A DNA stretch of 64,000 bases, taken from NCBI GenBank assembly GCA_019828545.1, contig JACVRA010000095.1:623305-687304 (forward strand), written 5' to 3'. This document shows, piece by piece, positions 10,805 to 22,364 of this stretch. The notes beneath the pieces are model-generated. The model was given only the letters and a program-made list of their open reading frames with translations, searched no databases and had not been told where the DNA came from. Position 1 is the first letter of the stretch, and every line of letters starts with the position of its first letter. Origin of the DNA: Paracamarosporium sp. OC-R06-R3 (lineage: Eukaryota; Ascomycota; Dothideomycetes; Pleosporales; Didymosphaeriaceae). A program made the translations under genes and the position numbers.

Positions 10805-12367
10805 TCACACCGCAAAGACTGCAGCGCGGTATTCTTTGAGCTTTTCGCAGGCCTCTGGTTCAATCCGATCTACACACGAAACGTATTCGAGTACTTCCCA
10901 TAAATCGTTTTCGGCATCGTGTCCAAACGTTGTGATGGCATCTTCCGCGCTCGTCCACATCCTCTGCCAACCACCTTCCGCATTCTTGTACGAATTGACA
11001 TCGGTTCGCAAGATAAGACCTGGTCGTATCTTCATGATCATTTGATGCACGAACATTGGACGAGGGCTTTGTGGCCTTGCAAGCTTTGAGCTCTCTGCAT
11101 TTGCGGCATCCTCCTCGTCCCACGTATCCTTCTCGTGAAGATGATTCGGTATCGGCGGACCATACAAGAAATCCTCTGCAGGGTCTCTCTGTGCCATTCC
11201 GACCATGTGAAAGCCTTCACCTCCTTGTCCCCCCCATCTACCCAGTCCATGTTGGGGGGTTTTTACGGTATAGAAAGGCAAATCCATAGCCATTGCGCCC
11301 TGTATAAACGTATCCTTGTCTCCCGGGCCTGCACTTCCTTGCGAAAATATGGTGTAGTAGTGTGATGGCCCGTAGAAGTTGTAGTACACGGTCATAAGCA
11401 AGCTCTCTTGATGTTTGCTCTTGTCCAACAATACTTGTCCCGTTTCTGATGCTAGTCTTGTTGAGACCGGAACTTCAGGGATGCCGGCGATGTGATAATA
11501 ATGCGCAGATATCGTGTTGCCCCACAAATCAGGCCAAACGATCAACCCATGGGATGTGTACGGGCGACTAAGAAATAGTGGTGTAGGGTCGTGGACGGGG
11601 AATGCATCGCTGTCCAGGAAGAGAACATTCTGGAATGAGGATAGTAGTATGGCAAAGATTTTGTACTGGAAGTGTTCGATCTTGGGTGCAAAGATTTGAG
11701 ACATTACAATGCAGCGCGTATTGAGGGCAGGAAGGATTTCCTCGCACATCGTAGAATTATAATCTGACTGGTCCGCTAGGAAAAGTTCGACAGGTAGGCG
11801 TGATCCGGTTTTGCGCAACATGCGTAAGGAGACAAGAAGGTAAGACATCTGTTCAGGGCTAGAGGTTACCACGATGCCCGTTGTATCTTTCACGAAAGGT
11901 AGGTTCGGCCCCAAGCGGACTGCCGCTCGGCGCATGGAGTAGTGTGCGTGCATGAGTTCGTGCTCGGCATCGTCCGTCATGTTGATATTATGTGGATGCG
12001 GTTTGTGCGGAAGTAATGGCTCGTATTTCATGTCTGTCGCATTCAGCCCCTTCGGAGTATGTACAATTGTGGGACATCGTGGTCGAGCATCTTCGAGTGT
12101 GCTAAGGAGTATGTTCCAGTACTCATTGTTGGAGTTATGGAACTTAGCTCCAAGCGTGTCATTCGGAAAGTCAGGGTTTTGAGCTGCGGATCCGTCGGAT
12201 TAGTAAGGGGCTTGCGATTCCAAGATATGATGCGTACTATTATGATCTTGCGAAAGGAACCGGCGCGAGTATCCAGATTGGTGGGAGGCCCAAAGAAAGA
12301 ATGTAGCTATAGCAAAAGAAAGTACGCTTAAGCGTAGGGCTGAGACCGAGAAGCGTTTACTGCGCAT
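10805..12367 (-). CDS. Alpha-1,3-mannosyltransferase, Mnn1-type (GT71)
   Basis: Predicted Golgi type II glycosyltransferase that adds mannose to N- or O-linked glycans. Exons 12238-12367 and 10805-12183 give 502 residues. The N-terminus has a basic cytosolic tail (MRSKRFSVSALR), then one signal anchor (LSVLSFAIATFFLWAS) and a lumenal domain. The family-type catalytic core contains GIVVTSS, LPVELFLAD, FQNVLFLDSDAFPV with the DxD metal/nucleotide-sugar motif DSD, and WPDLWGNTISAHYY. The 54-nt intron is inferred because an in-frame TAA at its 3' side is flanked by a perfect TACTAAT branch point, a GTACGC donor and a CCGCAG acceptor. Without the intron the membrane anchor would be lost. Acceptor sugar and linkage cannot be told from sequence. 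Confidence 0.88.
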
Positions 12368-14873
12368 TACAGCTGGAGGAAACCCGCAACACGTAGAAGA
12401 AAATTCAATAGAACAAAAAAACAATTTTGGGAATCAAAACTTCCGACAAGGAATGACGGGTGCCAACAGAGGCGGAGGATGCGACAAGGAGAAACTGAAA
12501 GTGTTTCGCGAAAAAAAAGTGGATAGTGGAGTATAGCTAAAGGAGAACTTAGTGCCCCGAGCGTCTCGATCTACCATGCTCGGACCGATCTCACATATGC
12601 AACCTAAAATGCCTCATAAGTTCCTCCTTTGCCTTCGTTCGGCTGAGCATGTACTTACGTCCTGACGGATCCAGAGTATATGTGGCTGTACCGCGAGATC
12701 AGGGCGATTAGTTTCTCTAGTTATCTTACCGAATCATCCATTACTATTAGCCATTGTTAATGATTGTACGAAGTGGCACAAACAGTATGCTGCCGATAGG
12801 CTTCGGTGCGCGTCAGTATACCTAGGTGATACTCTTACAATGGAGTGTGTCCATCCTCAAGGGCATTGTCGGCTGTCATTTGAAGTACCATACCCTTGTC
12901 CTGCCGATATGGATTCTGGAAGATGTAGCAGTAACCCAACTACGAGTGATGAGGTGGTAGCATGTGAACACCGAAAGCGGCATACCTTGAAGTATGTAGA
13001 GCTATTCTTTTTCAGGTTACTCTCTTGCCAAATCCATCACATATTCATTCGGTCAGGTCCGGTAGTTATAACCCTGAGTTCGCTCTGGTCCGGGCCCTGA
13101 TTCGCTCAGTGTACCTGTGATTCTCCTGCGAGGGCCGTGCGAGACGCCATGCGGGCAATCCCCGTAGATCACGTTCACAAAATGCTGACGTTAGGTCAGT
13201 GACACAGCACATACTCGGCAAATGGTATGCAAGCAGGGTCCGCAGAGCACATAAAAATCTTACCATTATGATAGCAAGAAGAGGAGGTTCCTAATACCGT
13301 AGAGGTTTGTTCACAACGTCTGAGCCAAGCACCGATCACTATTAATCTCTTGTCATACAGACCCACTTTTACGCTCATTTCCGTTTTCTGGTTCGCTCTC
13401 AGGCCCCCCTGGTCAAATGTTATCAGCAAAAATCTACGGTATTAACGCGCCAGAATGTGAAGCTTTTCAGGGTCTTGTAAAGCCATCCTTGGTATATGCT
13501 TCAATGTCCGCATTGTGCAAGTACTCTTCTAAGAAATTGCACCAAAACGCAACGGAAAACCAACAGTAAGATTTGGAAATTCTGATCATTGCGACCCCCA
13601 CAGTACAACCCCCGAGCCAATATATCCGGGCAACAATAAGACTTTTCCATGTTTGTCGAAATGCGCCGTCCGTTCTTATCTGCACTGAGTGCCAGCCTCT
13701 GAGCAATTAGCGAGCAAATCCATCTACCTTATCTAGAAATTAAACGAGTGTTCGCCTGGGGATGTAACCATTGATTTGATGGGACCCGCGTAATGTGCGG
13801 ACCTTGCGGACCTAGGTGCCCCTGAATTCTGATCGACGCCTTTTTCGTGGTTAAAACACACTTCTAGGTCACTACGGAATCTTTGACAGCCCAAAAGAAT
13901 TAACATGGGAAGCCCGGGAACGTTGCTGTACTAAGCTCGACGGGAGTTTTAACCATAGATTCCTAACTTCGCAGTATATAACCGAATTTAAAAGACTTTC
14001 ATAGATCAAACTATTATATTAGCACCGAACGCACAATACAATGGTGGGTCATCTTACTTTGACAAATTGATTCGACGCTGCCTTCAAACCGGTTGGTTTG
14101 GTGAAGTATGTTCAATACAAGACAAACTGGCTGTAGGACACCACCTGGGATCTTGTTCACGATGATTCCTAGGTATTGCTCTCATTGGTTTAATCCTGCG
14201 CTTTACAGCTAAATCTATCTATCACAATAACAAACAGCATTTTGAGGGTTAAAGATCGTACACCCACGAGTATGTCGGTAGGTATAGAGCATACTTTGCA
14301 AACAGCAGACGTCTTCCCAGATCTGACAACGTTGATAAGCTAACTTAGTGGTCTCGTATTTCGGGTCTTCCCTAGCACTCTTAGATTAGTCCTTTCCTCT
14401 CTGGCTATATTGCAACGCACTTGCTACCGACATGCAACCCCCTCGATAAAGCTCTCTTGTATCGTTGGCATCGACATATGCGCATCTGGTCCTTCTATAC
14501 GATCTCGTACGTCAAACAGTTCCTCGCAAGCAGTGCGAAGATCTACCTATTACTGAGCATGAGTAGTGATGGAGAAACTGCATGATAAGGTTCACTGAAA
14601 AACATGGCGTGGGAGGACTAATTATACGGATAGAGAATTGAACGAACGACTTCCTGGAGATTACATGAGCGAGGATTGAAATTAGGGTGAGAAGTTCATG
14701 TGCTACGGATTCCTCCTTTCACATTACTGGTGCGATACTGTGTGATGTCCCAGGGACTTGTAAAGAGACTCGTTGCATAATCCGACCCCGTTTCGCATTT
14801 GTGTTCATGCACCCGCCCTAACTATAGATTTCCAGAGAAAGCTCAACCTCGCGTTTTTTTTTTAAAAAAAATA
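12368..14873. other. Intergenic, 2.5 kb, no gene recognised
   Basis: Only short ORFs (80 codons or fewer) without coding character. Rather AT-rich around 13850-14420. It carries the promoter of the mannosyltransferase gene on its left. No repeat or RNA gene was identified. Confidence 0.4.
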
Positions 14874-15983
14874 TCACTGCACCTTTCCTCTTGCATCGAC
14901 CGGCCAGATCTCCTCGATGACCCCGTTTCGGTGTGCAAAATAGAAGTCGTGAAGATTGATGGTCGGATCAATATGACTGGGAACCATCTCAACCCGGTCT
15001 CCGATTTTCAGTTCCAACGCATCATCCTCCCAGCTCAACGACCCGTGTTCATCTCCGAGTACGCCGTACGTATAGCCTAGCGTCTTGCACTCTGCGAAAC
15101 CACTATCTGTTGTCAACGACTTCAGTCCAGCATCGATGGTGATGATCTTAGGTCCCTGCTTGCTAAGAATAGTCGAAAGAATAAAGAGACTGTTGGAGTA
15201 AAACGAGCCGACCGCATTCCGGTAATCGGTGTCCATGAAGAGGAAGGATCCCGGCTGTACTTCGGTAACACCTGGAACCGTGACGCAGAACTCAGCCGTG
15301 CCGGTTCCGCCAGTAGTCACGACTTCGATGCTGTGTCCGGCTTTGCGCAAGGCTTCCGCCGTTTGAGTGAGGATTGCCATCGATTCCAAGCACTGTTGCT
15401 TCCTGTCTTCGCGGCCGTGCACATGCTGCAGATGTCCTTCATATCCTTGTACACCAATCAGGTTGAGGTGTTTACAGCCCTCCACGAATTTGGCGAGCTC
15501 CAACGCCGGCTCTCCTGGTTGCACACCCGTTCTATGCAATCCCACATCCAGATCGATCAGCGTCGTGATCGGCTCCTTAATGCCGCTCTTCTCTAACGCA
15601 TCGTTTATCGCTCTGGCGCCGACCTCACTATCTACCACAATCCTGATGCTCTTGTATTTACGGAACAACTCAACCAAGCGCTGGACCTTGGGCGCACCGA
15701 TAATCTCGCACGTGATGAGTAGATCTGTGAATCCCTTCTCGCACATGATCTCAGCCTCGCTGAGCTTGGCGACGCATCCGCCCTTGGCCCCAGCATCAAC
15801 CAATTTTTGAGCAAGGATGGCCGATTTTGTGGTTTTGGAATGCGGGCGAATATTTACGCCAGTCGGCAGCAGCTGTTTAAACAACTTTGCAATGTTTGCC
15901 TCCATGATGTCCAGATCTACAATCATGGAGGGCGTGTCGAGAGTGGAGATGTGGTCTCCCACCTTTGGGGCGTGGACGACCAT
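14874..15983 (-). CDS. D-threonine aldolase-like PLP enzyme (fold type III, alanine racemase-like N domain)
   Basis: Intronless, 369 residues. The fold-type III barrel starts with TLDTPSMIVDLDIMEANIAK. The PLP lysine is in RPHSKTTKS (Lys50). Other family stretches are DLDVGLHRTGV, GVQGYEGHLQH and TTGGTGT. Near the C-terminus the metal site reads VPSHIDPT, a His-x-Asp pair. In the family, D-threonine aldolases use His-x-Asp for Mn2+, whereas eukaryotic D-serine dehydratases use His-x-Cys for Zn2+. I therefore infer an aldolase cleaving D-threonine or D-3-hydroxy amino acids to glycine plus aldehyde. D-serine dehydratase is the main alternative. It stands alone, with no pathway neighbours. Confidence 0.85.
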   Translation of the reverse strand: MVVHAPKVGDHISTLDTPSMIVDLDIMEANIAKLFKQLLPTGVNIRPHSKTTKSAILAQKLVDAGAKGGCVAKLSEAEIMCEKGFTDLLITCEIIGAPKVQRLVELFRKYKSIRIVVDSEVGARAINDALEKSGIKEPITTLIDLDVGLHRTGVQPGEPALELAKFVEGCKHLNLIGVQGYEGHLQHVHGREDRKQQCLESMAILTQTAEALRKAGHSIEVVTTGGTGTAEFCVTVPGVTEVQPGSFLFMDTDYRNAVGSFYSNSLFILSTILSKQGPKIITIDAGLKSLTTDSGFAECKTLGYTYGVLGDEHGSLSWEDDALELKIGDRVEMVPSHIDPTINLHDFYFAHRNGVIEEIWPVDARGKVQ

Positions 15984-17119
15984 GTTGACGTGTCCCCAAA
16001 GAGAATTCGTGTTCAGAAGGTCGTGAGGAAATAGATGAAGCGCACAAGTAACAGCTCTGTTCGTTCCTTTCAGGTGCTCTGTGTGCTCTTTGTGTATGAA
16101 AGAACTGTGAGTAATTACAGAGGGGAGTGAAACGTCGTGGAGGCTGATGTTACCCTGCGGATGTGCTAAGTACGGTAAGCCGATGCCGCCTGCCTAAATC
16201 GGAATAGCCGCACAAGCCTACTATTCGTGTACAGCCAAGTCATGGGATTACGCCTACAACATCTTCAAAAGGTCGATCAGGATAATAACACACAACAACG
16301 AACAGATAGGGGCCCATAATTATGAATGCACGGTGCTTGTTTCATGTACCGCTTCCAGCTTAGGAGCCGCGCAAACTTTCCGCCGGGTTGTGTAACACCA
16401 CCTTCCGCAGTTTTACATTCAATCGATTGAGTCTTCTCAATGTGCCATGCTACGTGAATCTCAAACTCAAATCTTAAAGGCAAATAAGACGTGGCCTAAA
16501 GTTAATGGGGTCGAAATAATCATAACTTCCTTCGCCAACTTCGAGTTCACAAACGTGGCGGTAGAGCTTCGTCGCATGAAGACATCATTTGACCCGTGAC
16601 TTCCGCGAAAACCTGGTATATTCAAGAGTTATTGAACTATAGTCAGTTTAGGAAGTGCCTTTGCTACCACACGAACTTACCAGCAACACATTAGCCGCTA
16701 ACTATTGCAACATATATGAATGAGCTTCGCTGGGTTTTGATAACCACCAACGAGTCAACTACCTATCAAGACGAGCAGCCCGGATTCCTAGAAAAAAGCT
16801 TGACCATCAACTTCAAAGCTCAAAAGTCTTTGAATTTCCCGAAGTTTGAATGGCATTAGAATGTTTTGTCGCGAATGGCAGATTGGCAAAAGTGAAGACA
16901 AGCGAGTGCACCAAACATGCGTCGTTCACCACGGGAGAAGCCCTGATTGGCAAACAAGTACCTTTCACCGCGACTGCCTTGATTGCTCACGCTATCTTAG
17001 TCCTCAACCTTATCGGCCTAAACCTCACCTTGCCCTCACTCCCACTCCCAAATCGCTCGTTCCGCACGCTGCTGATCCAACGAACATTTACTAAGTCCTG
17101 AACAGGTGCCTAATTCCAT
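15984..17119. other. Intergenic, 1.1 kb
   Basis: A plus-strand ORF at 16850-17101 (83 codons) sits just upstream of the next gene and is more likely leader sequence than a gene. Nothing else was recognised. Confidence 0.4.
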
Positions 17120-18110
17120 ATGTCTTTCCACGAAGCTCCACTATTTCCATTTGGGACCGAGTTCTGCGTCTTCCATCACTTCGCAATGCCCTCGAGCCAC
17201 GCTATCAATTCTGGTATAGAGATCCATACCGTAATCCTAGGCGTCTACTCTTCCTTGTCTAACGCGCAAGCCGTCGCTCTTGACGCCCTCAACAACTGTC
17301 TGGATCAGCTTATGTCTGCGGGTATCAGCGGCAAGGTGAGTTTCTACGCAACGCGCTTGTCTGCAGGTGCAGAGCTGTTGGCCGAAAGCGCTGACCCTAA
17401 ACTTCAATTTGCAGTTCTTCAACGACATCGATCTCATGAAGCGAGGCGTCATTACCCGGATCAACGAGGACGGGGAACGAACCCTTAGCGAATATGAGAT
17501 TCGAGCGGTGCCAGCCCTGGACCGTGTCATGCAGGAAGATGCACTCTTCGATGTGTACGAACAGCAAGCAGTGAAGCCTAAAATCGTTGTGTCGCTGCCC
17601 CCAAAGCAAAAGTCCATCGCTACATCCACAATCGAACAAGATCCGCACTGGGCGCAGTCGCGAGTTCCATTCCATCGCAAGCGCGACGAGGGCCCTTTCC
17701 GAAGAACCGATGACGTGCCTTACAACTCGAGGTTCTCCTTGGGCGATCAGACGGCAGGAGCGCGCGATCAGGCTTTAGTGCGAATTATCTTCACCCAGAG
17801 TGACGAGCTCGAGGAGGCGGCAACCGTCCCGCAAAAGGCCACGAAAGACGGCCTCGACCCAGAATCTTGCCAAGCGACTCACGAAGGCGAGCATGATTCC
17901 GAGTGCCAGCAGAAAGAGTTGGATATGAGTGAGGAATACGATAACAGTGAGCTTGCTGGCACACACTCTTCATGGCAAGATTCTAATGACATCAGCGACC
18001 TTGGACCAGTCTATGGAGGACGAAGGCACTCTATGCCCTTAACTCAGGATGAACTGTGGGAGATTCAAGAAATTGTTGCGTCCGGAACTGTGGTGAGAGC
18101 AACGATATGA
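17120..18110 (+). CDS. Hypothetical protein, 303 residues
   Basis: Not recognised. Exons 17120-17335 and 17415-18110 join in frame over a 79-nt GT-AG intron (GTGAGT donor, TTGCAG acceptor). Residues up to about 110 look folded (IEIHTVILGVYSSLSNAQAV, then FFNDIDLMKRGVITRINEDG). The remainder is charged, rich in Glu, Asp, Ser and Gln, and probably disordered (for example HEGEHDSECQQKELDMSEEY). No signal peptide or membrane segment. A second Met at 17186 (MPSSHAINSG) is an equally plausible start and would give 281 residues. Frame continuity over the intron and protein-like composition support a real gene. Confidence 0.6.
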
Positions 18111-20893
18111 GTAGTGTTGTTTGGAGATGATTCAAGGGGTGGATGACAAGTTCAGACTGAGGCATGGGATTACAGCGGATAGGGAAGCACTAGTGGTCTA
18201 GCTGCTAATAAGCTGTAAATGAAGTCAGAGTGCGCTTGCGTGGTAGACTAGTGTTCAGACCCTTATCATCGCACGTGGATCATGGAGGTGTTGGTCGCAT
18301 CGGGTAGCCACGCTTCTGTTCGATGGAATGACGTCTGGTACTGACACCATGTAAGCGGTAAGCGCGTAGCTACGATCAAATTACAAATGGTTTGAACATG
18401 TTTGGTTCATGCTGGATTTCTGAGCGGTAGATGTTGTATTCGAAGGTGCTACTTCAGGACGCTGCGGTATTGTCGTAACCAAGAGGCTTGAGAATCAGCT
18501 CAGAGGCATCATATCCTACACTTCGCATGGTTATTGGATAACCTGGTGCTTTCAGAGGCCTCGTTGCCTCGCTCGCCTATACGTCCGCTCCATCAGTCAT
18601 TGTCCTTTCTAATTCAACATGTCTACCAAAGTCGTCACCCTTATCTTACTCGTCACCGGCCTTGCGACCGCTTCTCCTGTCGTTGCCCGCGACTCGACTC
18701 GAACGTTGCTCCCCTGCGCCCGACGCTGCCTAAAATCTTCCAAATGAAGAATGATTGTGAGGAGCTAGCAGATAAATGTTCTATCCTCACATGCATCAAA
18801 TATCTTCTGGGGCTCGCCGGCAACTTATCTTTGTCCATTGGTCTAAAGATCGTGGCGCTCGCTGGAAGAAAGGAAGCTGACAAAGAGGTCTTTCTAAGGG
18901 CTCGCGACTGGCTGGAAGCTGAGAACAAAGCGGAATGCAGTACACAGTCAGGATCCACGCACGCCACGTGCATTTTCCTTTTCGCATCTAGAACTACCTT
19001 AGATGTAGCATTATCAGACTTAAAAGCAGTGCAACAGGGGCGCTCGCTTGACCACCAGCCAGGTCTGTGTTCGTGGCACGATGGCGAGCCCATGTCTCAG
19101 GCCGTGGATTGCCAGACGATGATCGAGAGAGGAAAGCAAAACATGGTCTGCGTAGCTCAGGAGATTGCGGAAAGAGTGTTGACCAATGGCAATTCGAGTG
19201 CACCCATGTATATTAATCACAGATCTGCGCTAGTAACAGGCTCTCGATCTCCAACCGAAAATAGTTGCCGAGCAAGGAGTTTGCTCCGTTTGGGCGATGG
19301 TGCTGCAGGGAGCAAATAATGAGAAAGACGGCAGGGTACGAGTTGGAGGATTGCGAAGAAATAACAATGCATCATGATCGAGGGACGGTCCAGGCAGCAC
19401 GCCAGAGTGTGGGGTTGGGGTTGGGTTTAGCGATGCCTAGATGTGTCGTCTTCCACGGTTGACGTACGGGTACGTACCAAACAAACAAGAACATGTGAAG
19501 ATCTGCGTTTCTGTGGCGATAGGCCATGGAAGTTTGCGAGAACAAACATGGACTGTTGTTTCGACAAGACCCACTCGTGCGGTGATAGTTCGAGTAGCTG
19601 CCAGATTGAGCACGTTGCTTTTTCCCGCATGAGACATTTGGATCTCCCACAAGGCCAGGGGCGGTCCCTGAACGGGAAGCGCAGGTACCTGGTGGCAAAG
19701 CCAAATGACGGTACAAGTTCTAATTCGTAGGCCAGTCTGCCCGTGGCGCGTGCGAGATTATCTTGAGCATGAAGTTGCTTTTACCGGGCCCGGGGGCTTC
19801 GAGGGGGATCGAGGCTCGATGGCAATTCCGTCCATGGCTGCATGTCGGCTTGCACCGCACGCTCAGCTGCAGGCTCGCAGTGCGTGAATCGCGTTCGTGA
19901 CAGCCAGGGCGAAGATGGGCATGCACCGATGGTTCGGGGCGGGAGTGGAGGAGGCTAGCATGAGTCTGGCGTAGGCGGAGTGCTTGGCGCGAACTGGCGG
20001 CGGCACAGGATCATGGCGCGCGGAAGACGAGTCGAATCAGGACGCACGAGGGCGAAGAAAGCCCTGATGCGCTATCCAAGGGCGTGTTGGGGCGCGCCTG
20101 TGGCTGTCTGAACCGACATCATCGCGCGGCAGAAGACGGCCATGATGGATTCGAAGCACACGCGTGGAGACTCGACCTGGCCGTGCGCGCCCCGAGGAGG
20201 CGCCCTCTGCTGAAGCAATTCTGACAGGCGACGGGCCCCCAAAGCGGCCATCGCAGCCGGCCGTGCAGAGAAGCGAAGGCTTGCGCGAGGCCAGAGGCAG
20301 GATATGCATGGGCGATCGTTGCAGCTTGCCCAGATTGCCGACCCGGTTGACGGTACTGGATGCGAAATCGAATGCGACGGCGCGAGGCCCACGGCAAGAT
20401 GCTTCTGCGTTGGCCAACGGTCGCCCGCCGGCTCGCTCGTGGAACGGCGACGTGCACTGGGCCTACTCGCTCGCCCATGCTCGTGCCTGGCGTGAATGGG
20501 CCCTCCCTGCGACCCTCAGGGCAACCGTCACCTCGTACATAAAGCCAGCCCGCACGCACGACTCGCCTTTTCTCCGTCCCCGCCTCCCACGCCTTCCTCG
20601 CTAGCTGTCAGTGCTCAGCGGAGAAACCTCCCGTTCAGGCCGGCCTATCACCATCGTCGTCGTCGATTGCTCGACCGTCTGTGCATTGCATCCCCGCCGC
20701 CTTCACCACTGTCTTTTCCTCTCTCACTTGTCTCCAGCCCCGAGTTCCTTCTCTTCACTTTCACTCCCTTCTCTTTCCCTCGCTTCTTGTGCTATTTCCG
20801 GCGCTGCTCCTTCCTCCCAAGGCTGCCTCATATACACGTGCATCTGCCCTCGTCCACCACCTTCGCACCTTCCCACCTGCTCTGACTGCCACC
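18111..20893. other. Intergenic, 2.8 kb, with one candidate small secreted ORF and a GC-rich promoter region
   Basis: 18111-18600 shows nothing. 18619-19319 is described separately. 19900-20560 is strongly GC-rich, so long ORFs occur there by chance on both strands. About 20690-20830 is pyrimidine-rich (CTTC/TCTC runs), typical of the 5' leader of a well expressed fungal gene, and lies directly before the RGS gene. Confidence 0.4.
18619..18747 (+). CDS. Candidate small secreted protein or broken gene start
   Basis: The 42-codon frame opens with a clear signal peptide, MSTKVVTLILLVTGLATASP, followed by VVARDSTRTLLPCARRC and a stop at 18745. A different frame stays open from here to 19319 and encodes a cysteine-bearing region (KNDCEELADKCSILTCIKYL and on). 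If the signal peptide belongs to that region, a frameshift or an unseen intron separates them. No convincing donor/acceptor pair was found. Alternatives: a very short secreted peptide, a decayed effector-like gene, or a sequencing error. Confidence 0.35.
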   Translation: MSTKVVTLILLVTGLATASPVVARDSTRTLLPCARRCLKSSK

Positions 20894-22364
20894 ATGGTGT
20901 ACCCCATCAACTACCGCCGCCCGGCGCGCGTTTCGGGCGTCTCGTCGTCGCGCGACTCGTTCTCCGGCACAGAGAAGCAAAAGTCCATCGACGAGTCCGT
21001 CAAGTCTGGTTCCAGTGGCATGTCGCACGGCATCCCCGAGGCCCTCTCCTTTGATCGCATCATCTCAGGCGGCACATGTCCTGTAAGTCGACCGTCCTGG
21101 GTGTCCTCTTCTCGCCCAACACCTTACTGACACCGAGCGCAGCCATGCACAACTCGCGACTTTATGAACTACCTCAAGTACATTGAGCTCTCGGCCGAGA
21201 ATCTGCAATTCTTCCTCTGGTTCCGCAGCTACGCCAAGCGCTTCAATGACCTTCCCTACAACGAGAAGGCCCTATCCCCAGAGTGGTTCGAAGACAGCGA
21301 GGCCGAGGCGCCCGTCCGACCCAAGCATGTGAGCCCTGAGACGGCGGCCGTGTTCAAAGGGACCGAGTTCGCCACTGAATCCAGGGCCACCGATGCCGAG
21401 AAGAGCAACCCGTTCTTCACTCCGCCACGTACCCCGAACAGCGACCTGAAGCGCGAAGGCGGCGAGTCGATTGATTCCTACGATGTCAGTATGACTTCGG
21501 GAACCAAGTCTGACCACGCTCAACGTGCGACAGGTGCGTTCGAGAGTGCGGGCCTCAAATGGAAGCCCCGTGAGTTTGACTGACTTTTCTTGTTTTCCAG
21601 GCCGCCTGTGCTCACTATCGTCAATAGTCTCTGTTCAGCCGTACCGTGAGGAGATCGGCCGCATCATATCCATCTACGTCGCGGATGGAGGTAGTCGCCA
21701 GCTAAATCTTTCCTCCAAGGAGCGCACCACCTTGCTTCATGCGCTTCAGAACACGACCCATCCCTCCGCTTTTCGTGAGGTCATCACCACAGTCGAGTGG
21801 TCGCTCCGATGCCAGGCTCATCCCAACTTCATTCGATGGACCATCTGCAACGGCAATCGTCCTCGTGTCATCTTCGCACGCGGTCTCGGTATCGGTGGCA
21901 TCGTTGGAGGCTTCATTGCCGCACTACTCATCACCCTCAGTAGCGCTGGTCGTGCCTGGCGCGTCCTATCTCTTATCGGATTCATGATCGGTATCTCGAC
22001 CTTGATCGCTGCCTGGAAGGGAATGTGCGTCGTCTTGCACGGGATGCACCACCGCCACCTACGTCCGTGGGAGCTGTTCGCCTCTGACGACGAGGCGGGT
22101 GCTAGCATCGATCTGAAGAGTGACTCATTCGACAGCCTGTCGTCTCATGCGTCTAGCAATAGCTACGAAGATGAGCCATGGGTCGCCAAATATGAGCAGC
22201 GCAACATCCTCCGCAAGGTCTTCGACCGAGAGGTCTGGATCCAAGAGCCTGCTTTGCGCCAGATCCAAGATACTATCTTCTTGCAAGCAATCCTCGGTGC
22301 CACCATCATTTCCTTCATCATCGTCGGTATCTTCTGCGCTGTACCGCACGGCAACTTCTACTAA
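20894..22364 (+). CDS. RGS-domain membrane protein, Rax1-like
   Basis: Regulator-of-G-protein-signalling protein with C-terminal membrane segments. Exons 20894-21082, 21143-21569 and 21628-22364 give 450 residues. The RGS region starts at CTTRDFMNYLKYIELSAENL and resumes after a low-complexity insert at VQPYREEIGRIISIYV, continuing to ALQNTTHPSAF. Three hydrophobic segments follow: GLGIGGIVGGFIAALLITL, VLSLIGFMIGISTLIAA and AILGATIISFIIVGIFCAV. This order (split RGS plus three TM) is that of yeast Rax1, a polarity/bud-site protein, and its filamentous-fungal homologues. The start has a CACCATGG context. A nearer AG at 21600 would leave a 31-nt intron, so the acceptor at 21627 was chosen. Whether it acts on a G-alpha is unknown. 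Confidence 0.82.

Noticed and set aside
20037..20604. Several overlapping 120-150 codon frames on both strands
   Set aside because: They occur in a GC-rich stretch where stop codons are rare; composition is Arg/Ala/Pro-rich and none shows a domain. Best seen as promoter region of the RGS gene.
21571..21600. Alternative acceptor TTTTCCAG at 21600 in the RGS gene
   Set aside because: It would give a 31-nt intron, below the usual fungal minimum; the acceptor at 21627 keeps frame and restores the second RGS segment.
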